Assembly (NCBI GenBank): GCA_963921195.1
Contig: OY992540.1
Span: 135,954,694 to 136,018,693, forward strand
Origin: Pegoplata infirma
Taxonomy: Eukaryota > Arthropoda > Insecta > Diptera > Anthomyiidae
Direction: 5' to 3'
DNA length: 64,000 nucleotides
Shown one piece after another: positions 34,450-47,200 of the stretch. Positions within the stretch are counted from its first letter, which is position 1; each line of letters opens with the position of its first letter. The notes beneath the pieces were generated by a model. That model was not told where the DNA came from, did no database searches, and worked only from the letters and a program-made list of their open reading frames with translations. The position numbers were made by a program, and so were the translations under genes.

Positions 34450-34903
34450 GAGCATCTTTCAACAAATGAACGTGAACAGAATTTGAAAAGAAGAGTTTAT
34501 TTAAACAATAAATAATGACTATTTTCTAAACAATTTCCCTGCAAAGAAAATTATGTATTTACTTGGAAATAAGTAAACTCAAAATATTTAAATGTAAACA
34601 ATCAATCCAATATAAATAACAAAAAACACAAGATTATTATCAGCGCCGCCCCTAAACCCCACACAGCAGCACCATATCCACACTGAACTAAGTGGGTATA
34701 ATAATTAACTATAGTAAATTATATTGATTCCGTCGTCAACAAGTGATATACTACAATAAACAATTGCAAATTTTACAATAATTTTTTTCACATTTTGTTT
34801 AATTTTATTTCAAATATCGCACATGGAAAATCGCAAAGCTAGATAAAAAAGAAATAAAATAATTTTAAATTTTGAAAATCTTCTATTACTGAATTATATT
34901 AAA

Positions 34904-35241
34904 ATGCTACACGGCGATATTAAGTTTACCACGCATAAACCTTCATCCCTGCTGCGTAACTTAATGCATATTTGCGCTTCAATATCGAAATATTCCAGCT
35001 TATGTTCGATGCCTTTACTTATAATCTTAACATTTATCCTGGGTAGTATTACCACACAATATCCGTCCAGTATTTTGGTTGCAGCCACTCAATCCGGTAT
35101 ATATGTCGATAATGGCCAGGATCAAACTATAATGCATCGTGCTTTGGATGATGATGAGAAAATTGCTGCATCATATGATATATTAGAATTTTTGGGCTTA
35201 CCTGAACGTCCGCGAAGGAAACATGGCCATTTGTCATTAAG
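34904..35241 (+). CDS. gbb: gbb coding exon 1
   Basis: Encodes residues 1-112 plus two bases of codon 113: the N-terminal extension, the hydrophobic segment [17 protein letters not shown] and the start of the pro-domain through [20 protein letters not shown]. It ends at donor GTAAGT (35242). A stop upstream in frame and the strongly conserved text after QSGIYVDNG support the frame. Confidence 0.93.
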
Positions 35242-38200
35242 GTAAGTTAAGAAATATTTTGCATGAGAAAATGTTAATGTTTGTTTGGATTGAATGTATG
35301 GACTGAATGTACGTAATGATGAACACTCAAAAGTAGGATCTACTATAAAACACAAGCACAGTTAAATCGACTACCAGGCGTTTACCACATTTTCGGTAAA
35401 ATCAACTGACAAGTGTAGTAGAAACAACCACAAAAACGATAAACGCAACCACGACAAATGGGTCCCAAGTAGAGATAGGCGCGTGAGTGACTTTTGACTA
35501 ACACTCACGACAGGATTTGAAATAGATTTCAAGTTCATAGATTATTACCTTCTCTAATGAAAACGTTGGCTTCCAACATAAATACTTTTAAAAATTCTCT
35601 AACAGTTTTATTTTTAAGTGCTGAGAAACCACTCCAATTTTTGTTTTTGAAGCTCTGTCACAACGATATATATTTCGTTTTTAGGTACTTAGCCAAGGCT
35701 TTAAGAAACTACGGCACTTTATTGCAATGATGTTATCAATCTCGCACTTACGCAGTACTTATAAAGGAAAGCTGACAGTACTTGTACTACCGTGCAAGCT
35801 ACTTGAGCTGTACTGGCCCGTTCAGCGCAAATACATTATACCCTGTACCACAAAGTGGTCATACAAAAACAACTGAATTTGTAGGTGAAAACAAGAACTT
35901 CTAATAGTGACACAAACTAATGGCGAGTAGTGAGGCGGTTAATAACACTATTTTTTCGAGTTTTTTAACACTGCTTTGGTAAAAAAAAATCAATAAAAAA
36001 TATGATTCTTTATATTTTTCCATTTTTAAGCATTTTGCGCATGTCGCACAAACTTTTAACCTTTGAAAACTCCTAGTGAAATTTTGCGAGGAAAATATTT
36101 GTAGAACATTTTAACCCATTTAATTGACGTTTTTATAAGCCTTCGGTGTCCAGCTTTTAAAAACACCTTAAAATTACAATTTCACTGAAGACTTCATTTT
36201 TTGAAGTTCAGATGTGTTTTTATTATAGTTTTTTTGACGTTTTTCAAACGCCTTTGAAAAAAAAAATTAAAAGCTTCAGTGGGCCATAAAAAAGAAATCC
36301 GAACTGACTTTAGAAAACCCTTTGATGATTTTGTCTATTTGATGGTCTACTTTCGTATGGCGCTGAAGCCATTGAGGTTTAAAGTATTGACCCAAAATTT
36401 GTTGCACAGTGTTATAAGTCAGTTTGTCTGAACCTGAGGTACTTTTGATCCTAGATTCGGAACATGTTTTGACCCAGCCTCCATACAAATGTTCCATTCA
36501 AATTCAGCATAAATGATAGTAATATAATAGCAATCGTTTACAAACCGTTAGACCGGTTTTATAAATTTTTGATATTCGTGTTCAGCGCATCAAAATTAAT
36601 AAAAATGATGTAACGAAAGATATATATATTTTTTTTATTTTTCCAAAATTCACAACTTTAATCAGCGGGCGTCACGGGATAATTTGATCCGGTTGGCCCC
36701 AAATTTGTACCATATAAGTCTCAGGCCTAGGAAAATAAAAATTTTCCCGCCAAATTAGAAGTTAAAAAAATGCCGCTCTATTTACACACAAAAAATTATT
36801 GGCTAAAAATTTTCAATTAAATCTATTGATCAACAAAATTTAAGTCAATCAATGTTTTGATTAAATTTTTTTTTATTTTCTTTAACTGTCGAATTACAAG
36901 TTTTCAACATACCAGAGTCTTTTCGCTTTAATTTATTTGAATATATTAATTCAAAAATATACTTTTTTTATTGTTGGCAACATATTGGAAGGCAAAAAAG
37001 ATGAATTCGTTCTTAATTTTACCACAAGCTAAAAATTCATTCGTTTAATCAATCATTATTTTGATTGACTATAAATAAAAAATTGATCAAATTTGTGATC
37101 AAGATCGAAAAAGTGTTTGATTGAAAAAATATTCAATTAATCACCTACAATTTGATGATTGGTATAACAATTTTCTTGATTGGAGGAATTTAAATCAAAA
37201 AATTTATTGAATCCGCGTTCACAGAAAGAATTGAAAACGAAAGTCAATCAACAAAAACGCGGATTCAATTAATTTTTTAATTGAAACTCCTCCGATAAAG
37301 AAAATTGTTATATCAATCATCAAATTGTAGGTGATTAATTGATTTTTATTTCAATTAATCATTTTTTCGATTTTGATCAAAAATTTGATTGATTTTTTAT
37401 TTAAAGTCAATTAAAATAATGATTAATTTAACAAATGAATTTCACACTTATGGAAAAATTATGAAGAAATTCATATTTTTTGCTTTCCAATATGTTGCCG
37501 ACATTAAAAAAAGTAAAACCGTAGTATAAAGTATATTTTTGAATTAATGTATTCAAATAAATTGAAGCGAAAAAAAATCTGGTATGTTGAAAATTTGTAA
37601 TTTGATAGTTAAAGAAAATAACAAAAATGTTGATCAACACAATAATAAAATAAATGACTTATTTAAATTTTTTTGATCAATAGATTTAATTGAAATTTTT
37701 TAGGCAATTATTTTTTGTGCGTTGTTGTTGATTGAAATTTCTTTTTAAATTCTTTCTGTGTACATGCTAGCCTATTTAAATCGGATTATATTCAGACTAT
37801 TTTTGGAATTTGTCCCCTTTTGAAAATTCTGACCGATATTCATTTATATATGTATGTTTATTGGCAACAAATAAAAGCCTATTTCACTCAAATTTGATTT
37901 GCGTTTATTTGTTAAAGCTAATTAAAAATCTTACCAAATATAGAACCAATTGGTTCATGTTTTGACTGGGAACCACCCCATTTTCTGGTCAGCCCTGGTG
38001 TAGGGTATTATATAGACCAGCGGTTACCAACCTTTTTGGCTCGCGTACCCCTAATTTTAAGTTTTATCAGCCACGTACCCCCTAACGAGTTTTTTGTTTT
38101 CGTTAAAAAACTTCACTAATATTAGAGTTAATTTGAAATTTTTGATCTGCGGAATTATAATTTTTTTTGAAGGATTTAGCGAGATCAAAACAATCCGCTG

Positions 38201-41200
38201 AAAACGCGGATTTTGAGCTGATTTTTCTGCAGATCAAAAACGGCTGAAAATACTGCAAATCTGATTTCGCCAGTCTTCTACACCAAAAATTAAAACAACG
38301 GACGTTTTTTGAACTCTTAAAAAAAGTTCCAAAAACCCATCACAGGAGGCGGAAATATAATGTCTTTTATTTTTTTTTAATACGAGGGCAGATCAATAAT
38401 TCCGTGACTTTTCGAATGAAACACCTCGCATATACAATGAAGGGCATTTGGAGCTTAACAAAATGGTTCTAAAATTTCCATACTATCACAACCTATCTCA
38501 TAAATGCCCAAAAACACGTTTTTTGATAACTTTATAGAAGAATTTGGGAACCATATTCGCAATCAGCATCGAAAGGTTAATCGAAAACAAGTGGTCAGAT
38601 CTCAAAATATCATCCAAAAATATCGAAAAGAATGCTCTCTAAATTGCGCAAAAATACGTTTTTTGTGAACTTTCGCCTCAACTTTCTTAAAAACCTGACG
38701 TTATGAAAAGCTTTGGAAGCCAGATGCGGAACCAGCTTTGAAAGGTTAATATTAATCGAATGTCCAAATTACTAAAATTTTGCGTACCCCCGCAGACAGT
38801 TTCGCGTACCCCCGCGGACAGTTTCGCGTACCCCCTAGTGGTACGCGTGACATAGGTTGGTAACCGCTGATATAGACGGTCTTTGTTTTTAAAAAAACTC
38901 TATTTAAATTTCTCTCTAAAATTAAATTTTTTTGCAGTTAACAATATAAGTTACAAATATATAGAAGGTACATGAAATTTGATATAAAAAATTCAATATA
39001 ATTTTTACTCAATAAAATGTGATTCGTAGACAAAATGGAGCCTCAAACATTTAAATAATGACAACAAAAATTTAATTAATGTTAAAAACACCAATAACAT
39101 GTTCAAATTTGCATAATCGTTAAAAGATTTGTATTTAGTTTATGACACATTGAAATTTATCAAAGTATGTATTAAAGTGTTTTAAATTTGTTTAAACAAT
39201 AAAATAAAACACTCAAAATAAAAGAACATTTTTAATTAAAAATTATTATGGACTCATGCATTGATATTGTCCTTAAATCTATAAGATTTTTCTTTTCCAA
39301 TTTTTTTTTTCCTTCAAGTTTTGACCGACAGGATTAAAGTTCGACTTAAATTGAGCTTTAAGTGAGCTTAAATCAAGCTTTTTTTTAAATCGGGTGGAAA
39401 TAAAATTGTGCAATATATTTTTAATCTATATCTATTTTGGAAAAGAAGTAAGAATGTTATTTTGGCTCTGTCGAATCAATAACACCCCTCTTCAAGAAAG
39501 TTTAGGTTTTGTAAAATGGTGACAAAATCAGGTAATGGAATTTTATTCCTCTTTATTTAGAACTTTAAAAATCGTTAACACGAAATCCTAGCTGATCCTG
39601 TTTTAGAGTTTTTGCTAAAAAATTACACTGTTTGACAACAAAATCCTCTCAGTTAAATATCCAACTGATTCCTTTAGATTTTGCTCTCCTGATTTTAAAT
39701 CTGCCATCCAAATTTTTTCTAGCACATACCGTTTAGAACTTTTGGGAGTCCACTGTTACATATTTTTACGTTGCTTCCACAAAATAGAACTTGATTACAT
39801 ATAAAACGGACCTCCTGATTTCAAAACTACAATTCAAATATTTCTAACATGTTCCGTTCTCGAGATATTCGTCTAGTTTATAAAGAAAATAAGTGCGTAA
39901 AAGTGGAGTTTGAATTTTCAAAAGCCAATATCTCAAAAACGGTATGCGTTAGAAAAATTTAGATGATAGATTTGAAATCAGGAGGTCTAATTTATAAAAA
40001 TCTGCCATCCAAATCGTCTTGAAATCGATCGAGAATCAAAAATATATATACTTTTTCAGGGACAAGACGGATATTTTGATTTGTTACGAACGGAATGACA
40101 AACTTATATGGGGTTTTCGTGTCAACTGCCCGTGTAAAAAAAAATGATATGGTGACAGATATAAACTTATCTTATACCATATCTGATCAGTAGATCTAAT
40201 TAGATATGTTAGATCCGAGAAATGGGGACAAATATCGGATCTAATTATATCTAATTGTATCTAAACTGATGTAAGTAGATCTGAATCTATATCTAAAATT
40301 TTTGAAATTATTGCATATAATTTATGCATATATTCTAATTTATATGCATAAATTTACAATAAAATAAAATTTGATCGAACTAATTCTGAAAATTTATCAA
40401 ATATTAAATAATTACAATTACATTTTTTAGTTTTAAATTAAAATTTTTATTAATTAAAAAATTTTTAGAATCCAATTTAAAAAAAATCGTAACATATGTA
40501 TCTTGAAAGCATAACTGTCTCGAAAGCATATTTAAGCATTCTGCATCGAGGTAAAGGTATAAAGAATATTTAAGGCATCAGTACGTGAGTAATATAATTT
40601 TTGGCTAAATTTCATTTTATGGGGCACCCATACATACCAGAGACTCGTGGACCCTGAGAATCTAAATGACCCATGGGGTTTGGCTCCACTAATCATTAAT
40701 TTCGGTTGATGATTTTTTCAATTTCGCCGTGCTTCAATTTCGTCCAAATTTGTCTTTTCATTCCTAATTCCTAAAAGTTTCATTAATCACGATTAAGGTT
40801 TTGTGTAGCGGTAAGTTTTGTACAGCTTGTCAAGAGAAAGGATCCATATCTTGCGTTGTTTCTTAATTTATTTATCTTGCAGGGTCCTTAAAATAAAAGA
40901 AATATACATATGAGCTGCTTACAAAAGCATTACTTTAATAAAATAAATAGCCAAAACTTACCTTTTATATTTCCAAAACGTTCACTCTAGTGAACAGCGA
41001 TATTCTCTTGATTATATTGATGCGCAAGATATCCACGTTAATGTCGAAAATATTTTATGTTGATGCGATTTTTTTTTTTTTTTTTTTTAACGAAGTAAAA
41101 TAAAACCAAATTTTATTTTTGTATTTTTTATTTTTGAAAGAATTTGAAATATTTCAAATTCCAAACAAATACAAAAAAAACAAGTGAGAGTGTTAAATTC

Positions 41201-44200
41201 GGCCGTGCCGAATCTGTTATACCCTCCAACATGCAAATGAATAAAAAAAAATTGCAGGGGCGTTTTATTTTTTTTTTTGGGGGGGGGGGCCGGTAGTGGT
41301 AATTGGGGGGGGGGGCATTTCTTCTCGAATATGTATTTAAGAATTCATTCGTATACTTTTTGCTGTAAAAAAATACAAGTTTATTTAAAAAAAAAAATAT
41401 TCCTCGCCCATAAAAGGGGGGGGGGGGCGGACCGAAAAAACGACATTTTTTAATTCTGTGGGTCCAAATGCAGAATTTTGAACTTCTTGTAGCATAAAAA
41501 TGTTGCATTTGTTAAACAAAAACAAAGAAAATCATGTAAAAATATGGTATTTTTCAGAGGTTGGTTTAGTTCCTCAAGGGGGAACTTTTTTCCCCCTTTG
41601 CTCCTTTACGAACTTAACCTGCCTAGGAACATTAGACATATTCGTGCCCAATGTCGGGAGTCTAGCTCTTTTATTTTGGACTGCATCGTGTTAACTACAG
41701 ACGGACAGACGGACAGACGGACGGACGGACGGACATCGCTAGAATGTCTTAGAATCGATCACTGATCATAAATATATATACTTTATGGGGTCCTAGACCG
41801 ATATTTTGATTCGTTACACACGGAATGACAAAGTGAGTATACCCTCATACTGTAGTTGGAGGGTATAAAAAAAGAATTTGTTAAATCAAAACATAGGGAA
41901 ACAAATCAAAACATTTTATTGAATATAAAAATAAATAATGAAAATTCTCATAACTTTGATAAATGCAAAATAAAAAAATTAACGGTTTGATTTATATTAG
42001 GAATTTTCATAACACCCGTGTAGAAAACATTTTTCGTAAACTTTAACTGAGTTTCGATTTTGAACCAGATCTGGTTATATCTCTCTATATATATCAGATA
42101 TAGTAGAATATTATCTATAAAGTAATCACATATAGTACAAGATATGGTTATATATAGTAAAAGATATAGCATATCTCGTTATATATAACTACATCTAATA
42201 TCATATATAATGAGATATGATCGCATCTTATTAGATCCAATTATATCTAATCTTTTTTACACGGGTGACACAACTTTTGAAACCGATGTCTTCCGATCGG
42301 GATGAAATTTTAGTTAGTCCTATTGGATAGTAGTTCAGACACAATTTTTCAACGATATCGGTCAAGGACTCTCTGAGTTAGATGGGGTCGAAATTTTACA
42401 TTTTGGCCAAAGAGGTGTTTATTCTCATCCATGTAACTTCTTACCTATTATTTTTAGCAAAATGTGTCCTAAATAGTTTAGATCAGCGGTTACCAACCTA
42501 TGGTACGCGTACAACTAGGGGTACGCGAAACTATCCGCGGGGGTACGCCAAATTTTAGTAATTTGGACATTCGTTTTATATTAACCTTTCAATGCTGGCT
42601 CCGTATCTGGCTTCCAAAGTTTTCCATAACGTCAGGTTTTCAAGAAAGTTGAGGTTAAAGTTCACAAAAAACGTATTTTTGTGCAATTTAGAGAGCATTT
42701 TTTACAATTTTGTTTGATATTTTGAAGATCTGACCACTTGTTTTCGATTAATCTTTCGATGCTGATTCCGAATATGGTTCCCAAATTTTTCTTTGACGCC
42801 AGATTTTTGAGCAAATTTATGTCAAAATTTTCAAAAAACGTGTTTTTGAGCATTTTTGAGAAGGGTTGCAATAGAGTGGAAATTTTGTTAAGCTCAAAAT
42901 GCCCTTTCATTGTAATTGGGGGTGTTTCATTCAAAAAGTCATGGAATTATTGATCTGCCCTCGTATAAAAAAAATTATATATTTTTTTTTAGAGTTCAAA
43001 AACGTCCGTTGTTTTAATTTTTGGCGTAGAACTGACTGGTGAAATCAGATTTACAATATTTTCAGCCGTTTTTGCTCTGCAGAAAAATCAGCTCAAAATC
43101 CGCGTTTTTAGATGCATTGAAACAACCACCCCAAGTAGCGAACATTTTTCCAAAAAAAAAAAATACCACCATTGTTTTGATCTCCCCAAAATCCTTCAAA
43201 AAAATTATAATACCCGCAGATATAAAATTTCAGAATTAACTCTAATATTTATATGTGAAGTTTTTTTTAACGAAAACTCGTTAGGGGGTACGCGGCTGAT
43301 AAAATTTAAAATTAGGGTTTAGATAGCTATTTCTTCAGTCTTTTGAAAAAAAAAATTATAAAAAAAATAAAAAATAAATTTTTGATTTTTTTTTGTTAAA
43401 TCCAAAACTTCCAAAGAGGTAAAAATCCTCAAAAAGCTCCACAACTGCCCCAGAAACGCCCCTGGAGGGGTCCAATGTGAGACGAACCTCCAATAATTTT
43501 CTACCCCCATCATTTTTCTTGAACACACAAAATTACATTTTTATAAAATTTGCTCCTACCGCTCTAACTGTCCATAGGGTGCCCCTAGAGAAGTAAAATG
43601 TATGACCGAAAATTTCATCCCGATCGGAAGACATCGGTTTCAAAAGTTGTGTCAGTTGACACGAAAACCCCCATATATATTATTTCCTCTATCACTGTGT
43701 GGTATAAACAAAATTTATGATTAATGTTTTTAATTCTTTTTACAGAAAATCTGCACCACAATTTCTGTTAGATGTTTATCATCGCCTTAAAGAAGAAGAA
43801 ACTAATGATGAACCACAATCCTCAGTTCGTTCCAAACGTGATTTACAGGAACAGGAAAATTTTATAACCGATCTCGATAAAAGAGCCATTGATCAAAGTG
43901 ATATTATAATGACATTTTTAAATAAAAGTAAGTGAATTATAAAGTAGATAAATAGAAATGGAGAAAATAGTTTAATCATATTTTAATTAAAAATTATTTT
44001 TCTAACGTAAAAAAAATTGTTTAAAAATTTTGACTAGAAATATTTTATTTTTATTAAAAGTAATTTCTTTGGTATTAAAATCTTGTTCGCTTATAGTGCA
44101 TTCACACTTACCTCAAAACCCCATTGAAACCATGTATATTCAATTTTAAACCTCGACCACAGACTAAATACAGACTCGACAGTAGAGTTTTATAAGAAAA

Positions 44201-47200
44201 AATGGGGAAAAACCAAGCGATTTTAGGAGAAAACACAGCGGTTATTAGTCCGTTTTACACTAACATGGCAACACTTTCTACGACTTAGGAGTGAGTGAAA
44301 CAACAAAAACCGATATGGCATCCATTTCTCTTATGGCGCGTTATATCAGTTTTCTCTTTCTAACCTAATTCGTAGAATAATTTGAAAATATTAACCATAT
44401 GGTTAAAGAATACTTTTTTGACACCTGTCACTTATGTCGAGTCTGTATTAGTCTGTGCCTCGACTGCTCACCAGAGGTCCAAGTCGACCCATAATAATCG
44501 GCGGCGGCAGCTCGAAGATTTTTGGTCGGCGGCGGCGGCGTTTTACAAGTTTTAACCGGCGGCGGCTCATTTATCGGCTTGAAGGGTTGTTTTCATTGAA
44601 TTTTTTTTTTTTTTGTTCCAAAAAATATATAAAAAAGTATATACAGTGGCTCAAACATATAATATAACAGTGTAAGGGCTGGGAACTTATCAAAAGCTAA
44701 TTTGATAGCCATTCTTTGAAGGAAATGTTATTAATACTAACCCTTGGGGCTAATTATGTAAAACCGAATTTACATTAGGCAATTTTTATGTTTCTCTTTT
44801 GAACTTGCCGTTTATGTTGACACACTGGCAATTCTGTTCTGTAATTCCAAAAAGAAATGTGAGAATTGCGAATGAAAAAACAAAACGAATTGCCAGTACG
44901 AGCAAGTTTTTCCCCCTTTCCATTCCTCTTACCTCTCTCTCCTACTAAAAGCAGCCCAAATTTATATTTAGTGGGTGCAAATTAGGTGGGAAAAACTGGT
45001 TTTCAGTTTTTTTCGTTTATCTCCTATACTATGCAAAGGAACCTAGTTATGTTGCACAGAAAATGAAAGGTCTTTGGAAAACTCATCTATGTGTGTAAAT
45101 AACGTGTCCTAACCTGCACAACTTTTCGTCATATTGAGTAAAATATCAATACTTTAGGAAATTTTTGTTAATAATTCGAAAATTATTGTCATTTTTTTGG
45201 CATGTTGTTAGCACCACAAGATAGGTCTTTTAAATACCTTTAATCTGATACCAAATATGATGGTTATTGAAAAAATCTGAGTCGATAAAATCCGGCTGAG
45301 CTGATTACTTCGGCGGCTTTGTTTTAGTCGATGCGAGCCGACTAAATCGGCGGCGGCGCGGCTCATGCAAAAATGACCTGCGGCGGCGCGCCGATCGGTT
45401 TGAACCAGTCGGCTTGGATCTCTGCTGTTCACACAGATTTAATTATTTTTTCATTTTTGGCATTTTCCCATTTTCTCTATTTCTCATTGTCTCACAGTGG
45501 TAAAAATATGAAAAATTATGAAATTTATAAGGTTTCAATCGTACTTTCGTTGAAACCTCACTACACTAAGAAAATTATGTCATTAACTGTTTGTAGGTTA
45601 TTTTAAAAAGTAATCAGTAAAGTCATTTTAAAAGAAAAATCACTTATTTTATAAAGGATTTAATTTTTTTACTGTTTCTGTAGTTTAAAAAAAAATAATT
45701 TACTGTATTAAAAACGAATTTTCTGTTACATTTAATTTCGGCAGTAAAAAATTTCTTCTATAGTTTTACTGTTTTTCAAAACAAAATAACTGAATATTCA
45801 CTAGTTTTTTAATGTTTTGGTTAGTCATTAAATTAACATTTAAAATTGACTGTAATGTGTTTTTATTTTAAATGAAAAAACAGTGGAATGGTTTTTAAAT
45901 GAATATTCACTTGTTTTAAGTGAATATTCACTGGAATTTACCTACATAATTTTTTGAGTGTACAAAAAGGTTTCAATTTGTGAGGAAAAATACACTGAGG
46001 GAAAAAATCGTAGTCAAATCAAACATTTTCACACTCATTTTTAAAATCTCAAATTTTTTAAAAAAATTTTAATTATGAAGTTGAATTTTTTAAAATTTAA
46101 TATGTTTTGGTCTCAATTTTAAAATTTTTCTTTTTGAATTAAGTATTCAAGAACCCGTTTTTACTTCGTAGTACCGCCATGTTAAAAATCGTCATTTTTA
46201 TTGTAAACATTTTAAAAATGAGTTTTAAACAATTTTAACAATGACGCTTCAAAAAGAATGAATTAAATTTATAAAAAAGTATCGTGGTTTAACATTATTA
46301 AGAATCATTTTCAATCTAAAAAAATACTTAAAAAACAATAAATAAGTAAATTAAATAAAACCACTAAAAAAAGTGTTAAAGTGATAAAGATTAAAAACAG
46401 TAAAAAGAAAAATTAAAATAAAAGATCTTAAAAAATTTAAAATTTAGATGGAGTCTAGAAGGGGATCAACAACTTGGAATGGCCTCCTGGAATATGTCCT
46501 TTTCATTATTTGATTTATTTTTGTATACCGTCGCTGCTCTTATGAAAACCCGTGTGTGTATTTAACATTTTTGTTGAAGACACTTAAAGGAAAGCTACAT
46601 TGTGAACTTTTGGGTGGTTTTTATAAGTCAACTTAATGGAAATAGGACACTGCAATATTATTAACATATTTCTAAAATATCTACATATTACTTTAAAGCA
46701 CCGCTAAAATACAAAATTAAGTAAATTTGTAGGCATCTTTAAAAATGTTTGATGGTGTTTTCTTTGCAGCAGCGACGATATACTATTTATTTCTACATAT
46801 AGTGCAAATGTGCCTTTTAATCTATTCTGTAGTAAAATAAAAAATATACATATAAAATAATTTTAATTGTTTTATTTTAAAAGAAAATTTTAGGGGGTAA
46901 GTATAAAGAAAATTATATATTTATAATGGTCAATTTTAAATTAAATATTACTACCATTTTAATTTGATTATGAGCACCTTCAATTTAAACATAAAACATT
47001 TTCAAATCACAGTTCTTTCATTTCATTTTTAAAATGTTGTTTGTTACTCAAGTCATATTAAAAGTGTCAATGAATATTTTCAAATTGAGAAAAAACAAAG
47101 TTTGTTGACTTTTGTCACTGTTTTATTTTCAATATGAGATTGTTTTTGCTTGATTTGAGAATTTTTTTTCTTAGTGTACGTATTTTCAAATGAGGTTTGG

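Larger units (their letters stand above)
40110..43672. mobile_element. GGGGTTTTCGTGTCAACTG foldback, interrupted
   Basis: The left end GGGGTTTTCGTGTCAACTG (40110-40128) continues at 42266 as TGACACAACTTTTGAAACCG ATGTC. The right end at about 43600-43672 is its reverse complement (ATCCCGATCGGAAGACATCG, CAAAAGTTGTGTCAGTTGAC, ACGAAAACCCC). AT/TAT repeats flank it, so TA insertion is possible. Two elements sit inside, at 40129 and 42484. Confidence 0.7.
40010..43697 (+). mobile_element. mini-me fragment split by a 3.56-kb nest
   Basis: The left piece (40010-40109: GAAATCGATCGAGAATC, AAAAATATATATACTTTTTC, GGAATGACAAACTTATAT) and the right piece (43673-43697: ATATATTATTTCCTCTATCACTG) join into a mini-me 3' end. 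Between them is a GGGGTTTTCGTGTC foldback that itself carries two further elements. Confidence 0.65.
35242..43745 (+). other. gbb: gbb intron 1, 8.5 kb, transposon-rich
   Basis: Contains a hAT end fragment (35473), a long foldback (36786), two CAGCGGTTACC hAT MITEs (38018, 42484) and a four-level nest of elements (40010-43697). Stretches 35512-36780, 37765-38017 and 38880-40009 show no recognisable gene or element. Confidence 0.85.

Noticed and set aside
34894..35088. Minus-strand frame opposite gbb exon 1
   Set aside because: Shadow of the conserved coding exon on the other strand.
41128..41508. 126-residue minus-strand frame rich in proline and lysine
   Set aside because: Lies in a mini-me copy over poly-G and poly-A runs; no domain, and present only because of low complexity.
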